NCBI RefSeq assembly: GCF_009671245.1
Contig: NZ_VTFS01000002.1
Coordinates: 124,001 to 188,000, forward strand
Length of the DNA stretch: 64,000 bases
Direction of reading: 5' to 3'
DNA from: Marinicella rhabdoformis
GTDB taxonomy: Bacteria; Pseudomonadota; Gammaproteobacteria; Xanthomonadales; Marinicellaceae
Position numbers and translations under genes: made by a program. Positions 1-9,692 of this stretch are shown here, one piece after another (positions within the stretch are counted from its first letter, which is position 1; each line of letters opens with the position of its first letter). A model generated the notes under the pieces. The model had not been told where the DNA came from, did not search any database, and worked only from the letters and a program-made list of their open reading frames with translations.

Positions 1-1
1 C

Positions 2-1261
2 TTTTATCACAACAACCACAGGCAAATCTTCAAAGCCATAGAACACATCCAAGAAAAACAAGAAGCCTGTGACGTGGTTACTGTCAGTGATTGGTTAGAT
101 GCCCATGGTTTGGCGAGTCAAACTGGTGGGCTTGAGTATTTGGCTGGCCTGGCTGCAAATACCCCGGGTGCATCAAATATTGATGCATATGGCAAAATTG
201 TACGCGAAAAATCTGTTTTACGACAATTGATTAACATTGGTAATGAGTTGGCTGAAAAAGCGTTTAATCCTGAAGGGTTGGACAGTGATGAGTTGCTAGA
301 AGAAGCAGAAAGGTTGGTTTATAAAATTCGTGAAAAAACCCTGAAATCAAAATCTGGGTTTCACGATTTAAAAGAAGCATTGATTAACACCTTTGAACAC
401 ATTCAAGAATTAAGTAAAACGGATCAAGAAATAACAGGGCTCCCATATGGTTGGGGAGATTTAGATGGTAAAACAGCCGGTTTGCATAAATCTGATTTAG
501 TGATTGTGGCGGCCCGTCCTGGTATGGGTAAAACAACTTTTGCTATGAATATTGCTGAAAGGGCGGCTGTAACAGGCGCTTCTGTGGCTATTTTTAGTAT
601 GGAGATGTCGGTTGAACAAATTTTGATGCGTATGTTTTCATCATTGTCTCGCATCAATCAAGGCGATTTAAAAACCGGTAAATTGTCCGATCAAGATTGG
701 CCTAAAATCACCCAAACGCTGTCTTTGTTGAAACAATCCAAGTTGTTTATTAATGACACGCCAGGTATGACACCGAATGAAATGTTGTCACATTGTCGCC
801 GGTTAAAAAACAGGGAAAGTTTGGACTTGATTGTTGTCGATTATTTGCAATTAATGCAAACCAAAAACACCCAAGAAAGCCGTGTGAATCAAATTTCTGA
901 AATTTCTCGAAGCCTGAAAGGTATGGCAAAAGAATTAGAAGTGCCCGTTATTGCCCTGTCACAGCTGAGTCGTAATGTAGAGCAGCGACCGAATAAACGT
1001 CCCATCATGTCAGATTTGCGTGAATCGGGTGCGATTGAGCAGGATGCCGATATCATCATGTTTATATACCGTGACAGTTATTATAACGAAGACTCTCCAA
1101 AGAAAAATGCCTCTGAAATCATCATTGGTAAACACAGGAATGGTGAGACTGGGTCGGTTGAACTGGCTTTCTTAGGACAGTACACGCGATTTGAAAACCT
1201 TGACAAGCACATTTACATGAATGATGCAGATGAGGTCCCAGAGGCGAGTGATTTCTACTGA
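2..1261 (+). CDS. dnaB: Replicative DNA helicase DnaB (5' end outside window)
   Basis: Hexameric helicase that unwinds DNA at the replication fork. The frame is already open at base 2 and encodes typical DnaB N-terminal-domain sequence (FYHNNHRQIF...), so the gene starts upstream; the GTG at 74 is internal. The C-terminal RecA-like domain has Walker A ARPGMGKTT (about 508-538), the Walker B region IVVDYLQLM (about 832-860) and the conserved LRESGAIEQDAD stretch near 1015. The stop TGA overlaps the ATG of alr by one base, so the two are probably co-transcribed, a common gammaproteobacterial arrangement. No inserted intein or frameshift is seen in the visible part. Confidence 0.96.
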   Translation, partial: FYHNNHRQIFKAIEHIQEKQEACDVVTVSDWLDAHGLASQTGGLEYLAGLAANTPGASNIDAYGKIVREKSVLRQLINIGNELAEKAFNPEGLDSDELLEEAERLVYKIREKTLKSKSGFHDLKEALINTFEHIQELSKTDQEITGLPYGWGDLDGKTAGLHKSDLVIVAARPGMGKTTFAMNIAERAAVTGASVAIFSMEMSVEQILMRMFSSLSRINQGDLKTGKLSDQDWPKITQTLSLLKQSKLFINDTPGMTPNEMLSHCRRLKNRESLDLIVVDYLQLMQTKNTQESRVNQISEISRSLKGMAKELEVPVIALSQLSRNVEQRPNKRPIMSDLRESGAIEQDADIIMFIYRDSYYNEDSPKKNASEIIIGKHRNGETGSVELAFLGQYTRFENLDKHIYMNDADEVPEASDFY

Positions 1262-2340
1262 TGAGTCACGCTCGGGAACGAGGCGCACAAGCCACCATTA
1301 ACAAAAAACATTTGAAGCACAATTTAGCTCAATTCAGGGCAATGCATCAAGGCCCGATGATTGCAGTGGTTAAAGCCGATGCCTATGGTCATGGAATAGA
1401 AAATGTGGTGCCGGCCTTAGGTGCAGTAGATGCTTATGCAGTGGCTACCATAGATGAAGCTTTACAGTTGCGTTCCTTATCACCGGACAAGCGAATTATC
1501 TTACTTGAAGGTGTGTTCAATGAAGAAGAGCTGGCTTTGGCTGTTGATAATAACTTTGATATTGTTGTTCACCAAAAATACCAATTGGCTCTGTTGAATC
1601 AAATACAAAAAAATAAAAAACTAAAGGTTTGGTTGAAAATTGATACCGGAATGAATCGGTTGGGTTTTGACATGTCGCTATCAAAATCAATCATTGAAGT
1701 TTTAAAGCATAATGACTTGATTGATTTACATTTAATGAGTCATTTTGCCCAGTCAGACCAACCCATATCAACCCAAACACAGCAACAAATCCGCTGTAAT
1801 GAGTGGATTGAATCCCAAGGCTTGCCATTTTCATTCAGTAACACAGGTGCTGTCCTTAATGGCATGTCTCAAGATAAAGAGTGGATTCGTGTGGGTATAG
1901 GCTTGTTTGGAATTTCTCCAATGCCTGGGACCATGGGGTCAGACTATCAGCTCAAACCTGTGATGAACTTGGCATCAAAGGTCATTGCAACCAAAAACAT
2001 CTCAAAAGGTCAGGCTGTTGGTTATGGTGCTCATTTTGTTGCACCCCATGACATGCACTTGGGCATTGTGGGTATTGGTTATGCCGACGGTTACCCTTGG
2101 TCTAAATCAGAAAGTATGTCAGTCATGTTGGGCCAGAATCCATGTGCCGTGGTGGGGCGGGTGTCAATGGATATGCTGGCAATAGATTTATCAAGGCATC
2201 AAGCGGTTGAGCCTGGGGCAGATGTTCAGTTGTGGGGAGACTGTTTGCCTGTGGAGTCATTGGCTGAGCAATTGGGTGTGATACCCTATGCTTTGGTTTG
2301 TGGAATCACCAAAAGAGTAAAGTTTAATGTCATTGAATAA
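1261..2340 (+). CDS. alr: Alanine racemase
   Basis: PLP-dependent interconversion of L- and D-alanine, supplying D-Ala for peptidoglycan. The 359-residue length is normal for the family. The PLP-lysine motif AVVKADAYGHG lies near residues 33-43, and the catalytic tyrosine lies in VGYGAHF near residue 255; together these are the two bases of the reaction. The C-terminal domain carries GRVSMDM. The start codon shares a base with the dnaB stop, and the 3' end overlaps the next gene by 14 bases, consistent with a dnaB-alr-transporter operon. Confidence 0.96.
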   Translation: MSHARERGAQATINKKHLKHNLAQFRAMHQGPMIAVVKADAYGHGIENVVPALGAVDAYAVATIDEALQLRSLSPDKRIILLEGVFNEEELALAVDNNFDIVVHQKYQLALLNQIQKNKKLKVWLKIDTGMNRLGFDMSLSKSIIEVLKHNDLIDLHLMSHFAQSDQPISTQTQQQIRCNEWIESQGLPFSFSNTGAVLNGMSQDKEWIRVGIGLFGISPMPGTMGSDYQLKPVMNLASKVIATKNISKGQAVGYGAHFVAPHDMHLGIVGIGYADGYPWSKSESMSVMLGQNPCAVVGRVSMDMLAIDLSRHQAVEPGADVQLWGDCLPVESLAEQLGVIPYALVCGITKRVKFNVIE

Positions 2341-3613
2341 ACTGACGCAGTATTTTAAGCAGCAAGTGGCGCCAGGTGAGTGGCCTTTGTTGTTGGCTTC
2401 ATTTTTATATTTTTTCTTTTTACTGAGCGGTTATTTTCTTATTCGTTCCATTCGTGAACAGATGGGCGTGGTGGCCGGTGTTGAAAATTACCATTGGTTG
2501 TTTTTAGGTACGCTTTTGGTGACCTTGGCGATTCAACCCATTTATGGTCGCATTGTTTCAAAATATACCCGCAGGGTTTTTCTTCCTTACATTTATGGCT
2601 TCTTTGCATTGGTGATTTTGGTGTTTTGGTTGTGCTTTCATTATTTTGGTATTACCAAAGGTTTGGCACGCAGCTTTTTCATCTTCATCAGTGTTTACAA
2701 TGTGTTCATTGTTTCCTTGTTTTGGAGCTTTATGGCTGATGTATATACCAAATCACAAGGCAAGCGATTATTTGGTTTAATCGCATCAGGAGGCTCGGCT
2801 GGGGGTATCGTTGGTCCATTGCTGGGTGTGGTGTTGGTTGATGTAGTTGGTGCCATAAATTTAATTTTCGTTTCTTTCTTATGCATGTTGCTTGTATTAT
2901 GTATGCTGTTCATTGTCAGAAGGCATGCGTCAGACTCACAGGTGGATCGAAGCGCACCTATGGGAGGGAGTTCAATAGAAGGTTTTAAATTGATATTTGA
3001 ATCCAAGTTGCTTCAACAAATCGCTTTAATGACTGTCTTGGCGACCTTTTTGGGCAGCCTGCTTTACACTTTACAAGGCATTTATGTCAGTCAATATGTA
3101 GAGGCTGGTAACCAGCAAACCAAAGCGTTTAACCAAATCAATTTAATCACCAACAGCCTCACTTTGTTTTTTCAATTGGTGTTAACACCCTACTTGTTAC
3201 AGCGCGTTAAAATTCATAAAACATTGGCCATATTGCCGACGTTGTTGGTTTTTGTTTTCGCATTGATAGGTATGGTGCCTATTATTTATGTGGTACTGGG
3301 AGGTATCATCATCCAAAGAAGCGGGGCTTATGGCATCATGAAGCCACCTACCGATTGGTTGTTCACTGGATTGGATGCGAAAACAAAATACAAATTCAAA
3401 AACTTCCTTGATACGGTGGTCTATCGAACAGGCGATACTTTGGCGCAGTGGATCATAAAAGGCATAACAACAATCACTAAGAACATCCATGTTTTGGCGG
3501 CGGTTGGAGTGATCCTTGCAATCTGGTGGGTAAGAAACGCTTGGCGTGTGGGTAAACTTGCTGATGAGCATTATAAAAATAACGGGCGAAGTGAAAAACC
3601 CTTAAGTGATTGA
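2327..3613 (+). CDS. MFS-type transporter related to ATP/ADP translocases
   Basis: A 428-residue polytopic inner-membrane protein with about 12 hydrophobic segments. The N-terminal part (EWPLLLASFLYFFFLLSGYFLIR, then a charged loop) and the motif GKRLFGLIASGGSAGG near residue 147 resemble the bacterial MFS proteins distantly related to the Tlc/NTT nucleotide carriers. Substrate cannot be told from sequence. It overlaps alr by 14 bases and is followed by a long gap, so it probably ends the operon. Family placement is from memory of the signature, not a search. Confidence 0.75.
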   Translation: MSLNKLTQYFKQQVAPGEWPLLLASFLYFFFLLSGYFLIRSIREQMGVVAGVENYHWLFLGTLLVTLAIQPIYGRIVSKYTRRVFLPYIYGFFALVILVFWLCFHYFGITKGLARSFFIFISVYNVFIVSLFWSFMADVYTKSQGKRLFGLIASGGSAGGIVGPLLGVVLVDVVGAINLIFVSFLCMLLVLCMLFIVRRHASDSQVDRSAPMGGSSIEGFKLIFESKLLQQIALMTVLATFLGSLLYTLQGIYVSQYVEAGNQQTKAFNQINLITNSLTLFFQLVLTPYLLQRVKIHKTLAILPTLLVFVFALIGMVPIIYVVLGGIIIQRSGAYGIMKPPTDWLFTGLDAKTKYKFKNFLDTVVYRTGDTLAQWIIKGITTITKNIHVLAAVGVILAIWWVRNAWRVGKLADEHYKNNGRSEKPLSD

Positions 3614-3614
3614 T

Positions 3615-3643
3615 TTGACATATTAATTCTTTATTTTTATCCT
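3615..3643 (+). promoter_or_regulatory. Candidate sigma-70 promoter of the penicillin acylase gene
   Basis: TTGACA at 3615-3620, a 17-base spacer, then TATCCT at 3638-3643, about 75 bases before the ATG at 3719. The -35 is consensus and the -10 is poor, so this is a prediction only. Confidence 0.4.
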
Positions 3644-3718
3644 TGTATGTAGTATAACAATTAACGAAATCATGCAGACAGTTATGATTTTTTACTACTA
3701 CTCAGGAGACAAATAATA

Positions 3719-6580
3719 ATGAAATTACACCACAAAAAATCGTTGGCCGCGGGCTTGCTTTTGGCCTTGGCTGGCAGTACCCTTGCGGGTGATGTTGTGC
3801 TTAACCACAGCAGACTCAGCGCCACAGCCGAAGTCATTTATAACGACACACAAATCCCAACCATTAAGGCCGCAAACGAAATAGATGCGGCATTCGTTAA
3901 TGGTTATATTCAGGCCAAAGACCGTTTGTTCCAAATGGACTACACCAGAAAGATTGCCCAAGGTAAAGTGGCAGAATTGTTGGGGCCGCCTGCCATCAGT
4001 AATGATGTTCAGTTCAGAACCATTGGTTTTGAACGTGCAGCACGTCGATCTATTGCGGAAGCCTCGCCCAAAACCCAAGCCATCCTTCAAGCATTTGCCG
4101 ATGGTGTGAATGCCTACGTTGCTAAAAATGGCCTACCAGCAGAATATGCAGCATTAGAAATTGATGCTTTTGATCCATGGAAAGGTTTGGACTCTGTCTC
4201 TATTGGTAAAGTTGTGGCATTTAATTTGTCCAGTGATATGGAAGAGATTGATTGGACCATTGCCATAAACACGTTCCAACAAGTGGGTGCACAAGCTGGC
4301 TTTGATGGTACGGCATTATTTATGGATGATTTGTATCGAGCGGCACCACCGGATGATCGTGTGAGTATTCCAGGTTTTTTGGGTATGATTGGTGGGGTGG
4401 GTAAATCCGCACCACAAAATAAAGCATTTACAGATTTTTCTGTTGAATTGGACAACACACAACTGAGTCTACTGAAAAACATTCAAAATGGGTGGAATGC
4501 GACAGATCTATTAAAGTCTTTTAAACGAGATTCGTCTGATAAAGGTTCAAACTTTTGGATGGTCAGTGGTGATAAAACAGAAAATGGCCTGCCATTGATT
4601 GCCAATGACCCACATTTAAGCCTCAGTTATCCTTCAACCTTTTATCCATTTCATATGAATACCGAGGATGGCCTGAATGTCGCGGGTGTGGGCTTTCCTG
4701 GTGCCCCCATCATAGCGCAAGGGTGTAATGACAATTTATGCTGGGGCAGTACAGTGCACCCTGTGGATGAAACTGATTTTTTCTTTGAAGAGTTCACAAC
4801 GAACTTATTTGGTTTGCCTACACACACCATCTATCAAGGCGAGAAAGAACCTGTTCAATTGATTTTTCAAGTGTACAACGCCAACATCATCGGTGATGGC
4901 GTGATGAATAACAAAGAAAATCAGAACGTGGGCTATACATCAGGTGGTTTAACCATTATCGTTCCCAGAAGAAGTAATGGCCCTATTCTAAGTTTAAACT
5001 TAGAGACTGGAACAGCCATTTCCATGCAGAATACTGGCTTTAATGCGACACAAGAAATTGAGTCTTTTTTGGAAATGGGACATGCTAAGAATTTTGATGA
5101 ATTTCAAGAAGCTTTAAGTAAGTTTGACTTTGGCTCACAGAATTTTGGTGTCGCAGATACAGATGGTAATATTGCTTACTTTACCGGCTCAGAAGTGCCG
5201 ATACGTGAAGACTTACAAACCATGATGGCACCAGATGGTGTACCACCTATGTTTGTTAGAGATGGTACCGGTGTTCATAAAAATGAGTGGGTGCCTGTGA
5301 GCAATCCTGGCAGAAATCAGGCAACACCACATGAAGTGATTCCTGAGTCTGAAATGCCACATTGGATTAATCCTGAGCGAGGTTATATTGCCAATGCCAA
5401 CAATGACCCTGTGGGTTTGTCATTGGATAACAATGTATTGAACCAGCTGAGACCGGGTGGTGGTATTTACTATTTAGGTCAAGGTGCATATTCATCTTAT
5501 CGTATGGGACGCATCGATCGTTTAATCAAAGATAAAATTGACGCCAATAAGAAAATTTCACATGCTGACATGAAGGCATTCCAAGCCAATCATCAATTAC
5601 AAGATGCGATGTTGATTATGCCTCATATTATGAATGCTGTGAGTCGAGCCAGTGCCAGTGATGCGTGGCCAGGAATCGCACAATTTTTAGCCAATCCTAA
5701 AGTACAAGAGTCAGTGGCTTTGTTTGCTGATTGGGACTTTTCAACACCGACTGGAATCACTGAGGGCTATGACCCTAATGACAACCCATTCGATTTAAGA
5801 GATCCTGATGACAATGAAGTGAAAAACTCGGTTGCAGCCACAATATATTCAGTGTGGCGCTCAATGGCGGTTCAAAATACCATAGATGCAACCATTGATG
5901 GCATAGATGCGGCGATTGGTGCTGAAGTATTGGGACCTCAACGCCCAGGCAGCACGCTGGCGTTCAACGCATTCAAGAACCTGTTAGACCAATTTGAAAC
6001 CATGCAAGGATATGGCGCTTCTGGTGTTAATTTCTTTACTAACCCAGCTGCGCCAACACCTGCTGATGCAAGAGATTATATTTTATTGGCTTCATTGCAG
6101 CAGGCTTTAGATAAATTGGCAGGAGATGATTTTGCAGCTGCATTCAGAAATTCAGAAAACGTTATGGATTACCGTTGGGGCATGTTGCATCGCATCAGTT
6201 TTAACCACACTTTGGGTGCATCATTAAGTGTGCCTAATGGTTTGTTTGGGTTTTCAACTGTCGATGGCTTGCGTGGCGTTCCTAGGTCAGGTGGGTACCA
6301 AGTTCTGGATGCTTCTTCTCATAATGTCAGGGCGGACCACGCTGATGGTTTCATGTTTGCTCACGGGCCTGCGAGGCGGTTTGTTTCAGAAATGGCACCT
6401 GATGGACCATTGGCAGAGCAAATCATTCCTGGTGGCCAAAGCGGCAATATCATGGATGGCAGTAATTATGTCAATCAATTACCTTATTGGCTAACCAATG
6501 CTTATTTACCTTTGATTATTGATATGAATACATTAGAGGCAATTAAGAAAGACACTTATGTATTTGAACCCAATGACTAA
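3719..6580 (+). CDS. Penicillin acylase family protein (Ntn hydrolase), exported
   Basis: A 953-residue periplasmic amidohydrolase precursor. Residues 1-23 form a signal peptide (MKLHHKKSLAAGLLLALAGS). The alpha-chain motif YIQAKDRLFQMD lies near residues 63-74. The autoprocessing junction is KGSNFW, with Ser277 predicted to become the N-terminal nucleophile of the beta chain after the spacer is cut out. A conserved PHL follows (NDPHL). Family members deacylate beta-lactams, acyl-homoserine lactones or other N-acyl amides; the substrate here cannot be deduced. It is monocistronic, with an AGGAG site before the ATG and a terminator at 6604-6639. Several insertions make it longer than the usual 750-850 residues. 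Confidence 0.93.
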   Translation: MKLHHKKSLAAGLLLALAGSTLAGDVVLNHSRLSATAEVIYNDTQIPTIKAANEIDAAFVNGYIQAKDRLFQMDYTRKIAQGKVAELLGPPAISNDVQFRTIGFERAARRSIAEASPKTQAILQAFADGVNAYVAKNGLPAEYAALEIDAFDPWKGLDSVSIGKVVAFNLSSDMEEIDWTIAINTFQQVGAQAGFDGTALFMDDLYRAAPPDDRVSIPGFLGMIGGVGKSAPQNKAFTDFSVELDNTQLSLLKNIQNGWNATDLLKSFKRDSSDKGSNFWMVSGDKTENGLPLIANDPHLSLSYPSTFYPFHMNTEDGLNVAGVGFPGAPIIAQGCNDNLCWGSTVHPVDETDFFFEEFTTNLFGLPTHTIYQGEKEPVQLIFQVYNANIIGDGVMNNKENQNVGYTSGGLTIIVPRRSNGPILSLNLETGTAISMQNTGFNATQEIESFLEMGHAKNFDEFQEALSKFDFGSQNFGVADTDGNIAYFTGSEVPIREDLQTMMAPDGVPPMFVRDGTGVHKNEWVPVSNPGRNQATPHEVIPESEMPHWINPERGYIANANNDPVGLSLDNNVLNQLRPGGGIYYLGQGAYSSYRMGRIDRLIKDKIDANKKISHADMKAFQANHQLQDAMLIMPHIMNAVSRASASDAWPGIAQFLANPKVQESVALFADWDFSTPTGITEGYDPNDNPFDLRDPDDNEVKNSVAATIYSVWRSMAVQNTIDATIDGIDAAIGAEVLGPQRPGSTLAFNAFKNLLDQFETMQGYGASGVNFFTNPAAPTPADARDYILLASLQQALDKLAGDDFAAAFRNSENVMDYRWGMLHRISFNHTLGASLSVPNGLFGFSTVDGLRGVPRSGGYQVLDASSHNVRADHADGFMFAHGPARRFVSEMAPDGPLAEQIIPGGQSGNIMDGSNYVNQLPYWLTNAYLPLIIDMNTLEAIKKDTYVFEPND

Positions 6581-6603
6581 ATAGATAATATTTAGTTTTA
6601 AAT

Positions 6604-6639
6604 AAAGCGCTGTTAGTAATAAGCTGGCAGCGCTTTTTT
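6604..6639 (+). terminator. Intrinsic terminator after the penicillin acylase gene
   Basis: Nine-base stem AAAGCGCTG (6604-6612) with CAGCGCTTT (6628-6636), then a T run to 6639. The A-rich left side means it could also serve the minus-strand SDR gene that ends at 6661. Confidence 0.85.
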
Positions 6640-6660
6640 GATGTAACTGATTAAATTTGT

Positions 6661-7467
6661 TCAGCGTTTACGGAATTTACTGATGCTGCTGCCCATCAAT
6701 ACGCGGGTAATGCGATCTGGTAATATTTTAGTTAAGCCATAAATCATTTGGTTACGCCAGCCATTGATTTTAACTGCTTGATTTTTTTCGACCGCTTTTA
6801 ATCCTTGGTCTGCCACTTTATCGGCGGTCATCCATAAGGATTTGGGCAGCTTTGAAACCATTGGACGGGTGCCATTGACATCATGAAACTCGGTGTAGGT
6901 AAAGCCAGGGCAGAGTGCAGTGACGTGTACGCCATGGTCTTTACCCTCTAGGTGCAATGCATGACCAAATTTAACCAGAAAAGATTTAACTGCGCCGTAC
7001 AATGTGTGTCCAGCAGTAGATGGTGTTATACCTGCTAATGATGCCACTTGAATGATTCGTCCATACTTGGCTTGTTGCATCAGTGGGTAAAATAAGTGTG
7101 TCAGTTCAACCACCGAATTCAACATCACTTGTAACATGGCGTTATGAGTCTGCCAATCTACCGCTTCAAAGTCACCTGGAACACCATAGCCGGCATTGTT
7201 AATCAGCATGGAGACATTCAGTTGCTGATCTTGGCATTGTTGAAAAATATTTTGAGAAGCTTTGGCTTCAGCCATATCTTGGCAGATAAATTGGCAATCA
7301 ATGTTGTGCTGACTTTTTATTTCTTCGGCTAAGTTTTGCAAAACTTCTTGTCGTCTTGCCACTAAAACGAGGTTCCAGCCTTGTTGAGCCAATTGCTGTG
7401 CAAAGCTTTTTCCAATACCCGCAGAAGCACCAGTAATTAAAGCGTATTTATTATTTATATTGGTCAT
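6661..7467 (-). CDS. Short-chain dehydrogenase/reductase
   Basis: A 268-residue cytosolic NAD(P)-dependent oxidoreductase of the classical SDR fold. Dinucleotide motif TGASAGIG is at residues 12-19 and NNAGYG at 90-95; the catalytic triad is Ser143, Tyr157 and Lys161 (YGAVK). Arg38-Arg39 after the second strand favours NADP(H). The sequence resembles the YqjQ/DltE-like SDR group, but the substrate is unknown. It is a single gene, with the cytochrome terminator upstream and the acylase terminator downstream. Confidence 0.88.
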   Translation of the reverse strand: MTNINNKYALITGASAGIGKSFAQQLAQQGWNLVLVARRQEVLQNLAEEIKSQHNIDCQFICQDMAEAKASQNIFQQCQDQQLNVSMLINNAGYGVPGDFEAVDWQTHNAMLQVMLNSVVELTHLFYPLMQQAKYGRIIQVASLAGITPSTAGHTLYGAVKSFLVKFGHALHLEGKDHGVHVTALCPGFTYTEFHDVNGTRPMVSKLPKSLWMTADKVADQGLKAVEKNQAVKINGWRNQMIYGLTKILPDRITRVLMGSSISKFRKR

Positions 7468-7485
7468 ATGTGTTTTTTATGGGTT

Positions 7486-7515
7486 AAAAAAAACGCCAGC
7501 ATGTGCTGACGTTTT
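7486..7515 (-). terminator. Terminator downstream of the cytochrome c genes
   Basis: On the minus strand AAAACGTCAGC pairs with GCTGGCGTTTT (one G-U pair) around an ACAT loop, followed by a run of eight T. It lies 20 bases after the stop of the last cytochrome gene. Confidence 0.8.
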
Positions 7516-7536
7516 AGGTATTAAATTATGTGATGA

Positions 7537-7860
7537 TCATTTGATGCTTAAATCCGACAATCTATTTTCTTTCAATGACGAGTAATACAAGGCCACATTG
7601 GCAATGTCTTCATCAGTCAAAGTGGCAGCAAAACCCGCCATGATTGGGTTGGCCCGATCGCCTGAGCGATAATCTTGTAAAGATTTTTCCATATAATCCG
7701 CAAACTGACCTGCTAATTTAGGATAAGTTGCATCAATCCCCATGCCATCCATGCCATGACAAGTTTTACAAACTTGTTCTGCCTTGGCCTTGCCTTTTTC
7801 AACATCAGCTGCTTGTGAACCAAAGGCCAAAACCATGCTCAATAATAATAGTTTTTTCAT
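7537..7860 (-). CDS. Small periplasmic c-type cytochrome (first of three tandem paralogues)
   Basis: A 107-residue class I cytochrome c with a signal peptide (MKKLLLLSMVLAFGSQA) and one haem site, CKTCHG near residues 31-36. The distal Met ligand is probably in NPIMAGFA near residue 76. It resembles cytochrome c4/c553-type electron carriers, probably feeding a terminal oxidase. It lies 12 bases after the next paralogue (7873-8184) on the same strand and ends before the terminator at 7486-7515. The C-terminal NRLSDLSIK extension is absent from its two paralogues. Confidence 0.92.
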   Translation of the reverse strand: MKKLLLLSMVLAFGSQAADVEKGKAKAEQVCKTCHGMDGMGIDATYPKLAGQFADYMEKSLQDYRSGDRANPIMAGFAATLTDEDIANVALYYSSLKENRLSDLSIK

Positions 7861-7872
7861 GTCAGGTTCTCC

Positions 7873-8184
7873 TTATTTTTTATCGAGTGAGGCAAAGTAG
7901 GCTGCAATGTCAGCAATGTCTTGGTCGGTTAAATTACCTGCTTGTGCTTGCATGGTAGAATGGCTTCTTTCTCCATTGCGGTATGCTTTCAACGCGCTGA
8001 CAATATAAGCTTCATTTTGGCCGCCTAATCTTGGCACACTGTAGCTAGGGTAAGTGTTTTGATAAAAAGGAATGCCGTGACAGCCTGTACAGGTGTAAGC
8101 AATTTTCTTACCATTGGCAACATCACCTTCGGCAAAAGTTTGAGATGACATGAGTGTCATCATAATCAATAAAGTTTTTTTCAT
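7873..8184 (-). CDS. Small periplasmic c-type cytochrome (second paralogue)
   Basis: A 103-residue class I cytochrome c with signal peptide MKKTLLIMMTLMSSQTFA and haem motif CTGCHG. The methionine ligand is probably in STMQAQAG. I chose the ATG at 8184 rather than the upstream in-frame ATG at 8211 because it gives a clean signal peptide and has AGGG six bases ahead. It forms an operon with the 7537-7860 gene. It is more divergent than the other two paralogues around the haem (IPFYQNTYP insert). Confidence 0.9.
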   Translation of the reverse strand: MKKTLLIMMTLMSSQTFAEGDVANGKKIAYTCTGCHGIPFYQNTYPSYSVPRLGGQNEAYIVSALKAYRNGERSHSTMQAQAGNLTDQDIADIAAYFASLDKK

Positions 8185-8241
8185 TTGAACCCTATGAAAA
8201 TAAAAGCCCACATTATAAGCGCGAGCAGTAGGATTCTCAAT

Positions 8242-8265
8242 AAAAAAGGGGACGTAAACGTCCCC
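8242..8265 (-). terminator. Terminator of the third cytochrome gene
   Basis: Perfect stem GGGGACGT/ACGTCCCC (8248-8255 and 8258-8265), followed on the minus strand by a six-T run. It separates the 8291-8593 gene from the two downstream cytochromes. Confidence 0.85.
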
Positions 8266-8290
8266 AATTGTAGCTTTGTTTGTCAGGTGC

Positions 8291-8593
8291 TTATTTTAAG
8301 CTGGCGTAATAAGCCGCTAAATTGTCAATATCTGCATCTGTTAAGCCAGCAACCATAGGTGCCATTGATGGATCTTTTCTTTCACCATTTTTGAAAGCTC
8401 GGATTTGTTTGGCTAAATAAGCTTCTTTTTGGCCAGCTAGATTTGGCCACAATGGGCTGGCACTGATGCCATCAGCACCGTGACAGGCGGCGCATATTGC
8501 AGCTTTGGCTTTACCAGCTTCTATATCAGCAGCTTGAGAAAATGGTGCTGCAACGGTGCCCAAAAGGGCCAGTAATAAAGTAGATTTTTTCAT
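8291..8593 (-). CDS. Small periplasmic c-type cytochrome (third paralogue)
   Basis: A 100-residue class I cytochrome c with signal peptide [21 protein letters not shown] and haem site CAACHG. The axial Met is likely in [10 protein letters not shown]. It is closely similar in layout to the 7537-7860 gene and has its own terminator, so the three paralogues form two transcripts. Presumed electron carrier in the periplasm; the partner is unknown. Confidence 0.92.
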   Translation of the reverse strand: MKKSTLLLALLGTVAAPFSQAADIEAGKAKAAICAACHGADGISASPLWPNLAGQKEAYLAKQIRAFKNGERKDPSMAPMVAGLTDADIDNLAAYYASLK

Positions 8594-8696
8594 GTGATAC
8601 CTGTGTTTAATCGTTTGTGCTTAGTTTATGGTTGAAAGTGTATTACTCAAGTCAGATGTCTTTGATTCTTGACATAGGTCATGTTTTTGTCAATAT

Positions 8697-9692
8697 TTAG
8701 AGGACCCGGACTTCTTCTTCTAATATGACTCCAAACTTATTTTTAACTGTGCGTTTGGCAAGGTTGGCCAGTTTTTGTAGCTCTTTACCCGTGGCTTGAC
8801 CGTGGTTGACCAATACCAGCGCGTGGTGCTCATAAAACCCAGCATCTCCTTCGCGAAAACCTTTGAAACCACATTGTTCTAATAACCAAGCGGCACTGGT
8901 TTTATAGTGACCTTTTTCGTCTATAGGGAACAATGGAAGGTCTTTGTGTCTGCGTTGAATTTTTCTGATTTGCTGATCAGTCAACACAGGATTCTTAAAA
9001 AAGCTGCCTGCATTGGGTAATATTTCAGGGTCTGGTAATTTACTTTGTCTGATTTTTATGACGGCATTGGCAATGTTAGCAAAATTAACTGCTTCTCCAG
9101 TTTGAGCAAAATGATCAGCCAATGGTTGGTAGCTTATGTTGGGTTCAGCATCTGGCCTGAGGTCGAGCGCAACACGGCTGATTATCCAAGGTTGATCATG
9201 GTATTTGAAAACACTGTGACGGTAAGTGAACATACATTCTTCATTGCTTAGCCTGTGGTAATGTCCTGTTTGCCAGTTATAAACTTCCACCCACACCAGA
9301 ATGTCTTTGATTTCTACACCATAAGCACCGATGTTTTGAAAAGGCGCCGCGCCAACCAGACCAGGAATTAAGGCCAAATTTTCTATACCACCGTAGCCAC
9401 GGTTTACCGACCACATGACCAAATCATGCCAAACAGTACCAGCCCATGCAACAACTAAATTGTCTACTTGGGTAATGTATTTTCTTGGCTTGATGTGTGC
9501 CACAAATCGAGGTAATGGGCCCGTAAATAGGAAGTTGCTGCCAGCACCTAAAACCAACATTTCTGTTATTTTTATGTCTCTAGGTAGGGCTTCCAAGTCA
9601 CTCAAAGAGTTGATGGCCGCATAATGATTACACTCACAGTCAACCTGTAAAGTGTTGTCGTGAATCAAGTTGTATTGTTCTGATATTTTCAC
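8697..9692 (-). CDS. murB: UDP-N-acetylenolpyruvoylglucosamine reductase
   Basis: FAD/NADPH enzyme that reduces UDP-GlcNAc-enolpyruvate to UDP-MurNAc in peptidoglycan synthesis. At 331 residues it is the E. coli-like type I form. Seen motifs: FAD-binding VLGAGSN (47-53), GGIENLALIPG and QNIGAYG (101-125), YRHSVFK with Arg158, NAGSFFKNP with the proton-donor Ser230, and the C-terminal EEE near residue 325. Its ATG overlaps the pyrD stop by four bases (ATGA), indicating translational coupling. Confidence 0.95.
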   Translation of the reverse strand: MKISEQYNLIHDNTLQVDCECNHYAAINSLSDLEALPRDIKITEMLVLGAGSNFLFTGPLPRFVAHIKPRKYITQVDNLVVAWAGTVWHDLVMWSVNRGYGGIENLALIPGLVGAAPFQNIGAYGVEIKDILVWVEVYNWQTGHYHRLSNEECMFTYRHSVFKYHDQPWIISRVALDLRPDAEPNISYQPLADHFAQTGEAVNFANIANAVIKIRQSKLPDPEILPNAGSFFKNPVLTDQQIRKIQRRHKDLPLFPIDEKGHYKTSAAWLLEQCGFKGFREGDAGFYEHHALVLVNHGQATGKELQKLANLAKRTVKNKFGVILEEEVRVL